Source: Flavobacterium xueshanense | Lineage (GTDB): Bacteria; Bacteroidota; Bacteroidia; Flavobacteriales; Flavobacteriaceae | Assembly: GCF_900112975.1 (NCBI RefSeq) | Contig: NZ_FONQ01000014.1 | Coordinates: forward strand, 1-64,000 | Length of the DNA: 64,000 bases | Reading direction: 5' to 3' | Shown: piece after piece, positions 62,769 through 64,000 of the stretch | Layout: each line of letters begins with the position of its first letter | How positions within the stretch are numbered: the first letter of the stretch is position 1 | Position numbers and translations under genes: made by a program | The notes under the pieces: generated by a model | What the model was told of the DNA's origin: nothing | The model's input: only the letters and a program-made list of their open reading frames with translations | Databases searched by the model: none

Positions 62769-63551
62769 TTGAAACAAATTCTCTTTAAAAACACCAACAT
62801 CTCCTATTCCGATACCGGGAAAGGAACCGCTATTGTCTTTCTTCATGGTTTTCTGGAAAACAAAGGCATGTGGGATTTTTATATTCCGGAGTTTGCTAAA
62901 AAAAACCGTGTCATCACCATTGATTTGCTGGGACATGGCGAAACGGAATGTTTGAGTTACGTCCAAACGATGGAAGATAATGCGGATGCGGTTCATGCTG
63001 TTTTATCGGATTTGCGTATCCGAAAGGCCGTTTTTGTCGGACATTCTATGGGCGGTTATGTCGCATTGGCTTTCGCCGAATTGTATCCCGACATGATAAA
63101 AGGATTGGTTTTATTAAACTCGACCGCAAGAGCCGACAGCGAGGAACGAAAAATAAATAGGGACCGCGCTATCAAAGCAGTAAAACAATCTTTTATGAAC
63201 TTTGTTTCACTTTCTATCGCTAATTTATTTAGTGAATCCAACAGAGAACGACTTTCATCAGAAATAGAAAGCGTAAAAAAAGAAGCTTTAAAAACACCGT
63301 TACAAGGAATCGTTGCATCTCTTGAAGGAATGAAAATAAGACAAGATCGGGAAGTTTTGTTGCATCTTACACCCTATCCAAAATTATTGATTCTGGGCGA
63401 AAAAGATCCAGTTTTAAATTACGAAGAAACCAAAGAACAAATTGAAAACACCGCAGTGAAACTGGTCACTTTTCCGGACGGACACATGAGTCATATTGAA
63501 AATCAAGACCAATTATTAACCGTATTGTTGGCTTTTTTCAAAAGCATTTAA
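62769..63551 (+). CDS. Alpha/beta hydrolase
   Basis: 260 residues, cytoplasmic. Fold motifs: FLHGFLENKGMW (oxyanion hole, about 24-35), GHSMGGYVAL with Ser93, LGEKDPVL with the acid Asp, and DGHMSHIENQ with His. The set is complete. Resembles MenH/BioH-like small esterases but without a decisive signature, so no substrate is given. Start is TTG at 62769, the only plausible initiator after the promoter box and before the conserved SYSDTGKGT. It overlaps the convergent ABC gene by 4 bp. Confidence 0.88.
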   Translation: MKQILFKNTNISYSDTGKGTAIVFLHGFLENKGMWDFYIPEFAKKNRVITIDLLGHGETECLSYVQTMEDNADAVHAVLSDLRIRKAVFVGHSMGGYVALAFAELYPDMIKGLVLLNSTARADSEERKINRDRAIKAVKQSFMNFVSLSIANLFSESNRERLSSEIESVKKEALKTPLQGIVASLEGMKIRQDREVLLHLTPYPKLLILGEKDPVLNYEETKEQIENTAVKLVTFPDGHMSHIENQDQLLTVLLAFFKSI

Positions 63552-64000
63552 ATCATTCCTGATTTCAAATACCCTTTTTCAACCAATTCGCTTTTGTCTT
63601 TTAAATGGTGCATTTTCCCTTCTTTCATCAACGCTAGTTTTGTGGAGACTTTAATCACATTTTCATAATTATGATCCGTGATAATAATTCCTTTTACACT
63701 GGACATTGCAGTGATTAATTCATTTATCTTTTCAATCATGATTGGCGACAAACCATTATAAGGCTCGTCTAATAAAACAAATTTTGACGCGTTATTCAGG
63801 ATTAATTTAATTTCTAAATACCGTAATTCGCCCCCCGACAAATGCTTTATTTTTTTGTTCAGCATCAATTGAATCATTTCGTCGGCATAAAAATCTTGTA
63901 ATTTATCTTTGGAAATAGACAATTGAATCGTCTTTTTTATCGAAAATGAACTTGGAATAAAATTATCCTGAGGTAAATAACTTATTTCGTTAATCAAATC
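63548..64000 (-). CDS. ABC transporter ATP-binding protein, 3' part only
   Basis: At least 151 codons; the frame runs off the window end, so start and Walker A are outside. Visible: a Q-loop-like YLPQDNF, signature LSGGE, Walker B FVLLDEPYNGLSP and the H-switch ITDHNYE. The D-loop reads NGLSP. This fits the LptB/branched-chain type of small ATPases, but without the N-terminal half I cannot assign a transporter. Neighbours give no hint of the substrate. Confidence 0.88.
   Translation of the reverse strand, partial: DLINEISYLPQDNFIPSSFSIKKTIQLSISKDKLQDFYADEMIQLMLNKKIKHLSGGELRYLEIKLILNNASKFVLLDEPYNGLSPIMIEKINELITAMSSVKGIIITDHNYENVIKVSTKLALMKEGKMHHLKDKSELVEKGYLKSGMI

Overview
The window is an AT-rich (about one-third G+C by eye) chromosomal segment of a member of the Flavobacteriaceae, most likely the genus Flavobacterium. 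The evidence is: -7 promoter boxes of the Bacteroidota form TAnnTTTG upstream of many genes, with little Shine-Dalgarno signal; a menaquinone-type sdhCAB operon; the ftsX-DUF3098-uppP-truB and accC-accB-fabH-rpmF-DUF177-pdxA gene orders; TIGR00266 and sortilin-like secreted proteins; and several interspersed repeat families I associate with flavobacterial genomes. Almost everything is housekeeping. Accessory material is limited to an IS3 remnant at the left edge, a broken GxxExxY gene between asnS and rpoN, and a lone AbiH gene.

Layout. 1-0.34 kb: 3' end of an IS3-family transposase. 0.4-3.7 kb: Lrp/AsnC regulator, zinc metallopeptidase, and a tight operon of secreted alpha/beta hydrolase, ECF sigma factor and four-TM protein. 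3.9-7.2 kb: leuS, with repeat-derived peptides, an AT-rich insert and a leader of three 53-bp repeats. 7.3-10.6 kb: ftsX, DUF3098, uppP, truB and a thioredoxin-like gene. 10.7-12.9 kb: patatin, pyrH, frr. 13-18.2 kb: Gdx/SugE-type exporter with a CPA2 antiporter, then an MMPL transporter. 18.2-23.1 kb: palindromic repeats, asnS, GxxExxY cassette, rpoN, tdk. 23.4-30.6 kb: acidic protein, rsmI, FAD amine oxidase, HopJ, recJ, MFS transporter and small proteins. 30.7-33.1 kb: lpxH, queD, a 57-residue membrane protein, enoyl-CoA hydratase, tRNA-Ala. 33.2-37.2 kb: mtgA with an FAD oxidoreductase, and an S9 peptidase. 37.3-42.9 kb: lipid-synthesis and ribosomal block, pdxA, ribE. 42.9-47.2 kb: proline-rich small protein, tRNA(CAU), methylmalonyl-CoA epimerase, Ig-like lipoprotein, omega-amidase. 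47.3-55.9 kb: sdhCAB, then a RamB-like regulator divergent from aceB-aceA. 56-64 kb: sortilin-like protein, aminopeptidase P, AIM24 family, AbiH, alpha/beta hydrolase and a truncated ABC ATPase.

Functional themes. Envelope and cell wall genes (ftsX, uppP, mtgA, lpxH), translation genes (leuS, asnS, frr, rpmF, truB, rsmI) and the acetyl-CoA/C4 economy (accBC, fabH, sdhCAB, aceBA, methylmalonyl-CoA epimerase) dominate. The clearest regulatory circuit is the XRE/DUF2083 regulator facing the glyoxylate-shunt genes across a 161-bp gap with a large dyad. The most unusual structures are repeats: three tandem units with upstream AUGs in the leuS leader, a TAGTATTCAGT repeat that supplies the stop codons of ftsX and pyrH and also lies in frame inside leuS, palindromic elements with conserved flanks but changing stems, and 8-bp-periodic repeats that bracket a decayed nuclease-like GxxExxY gene.
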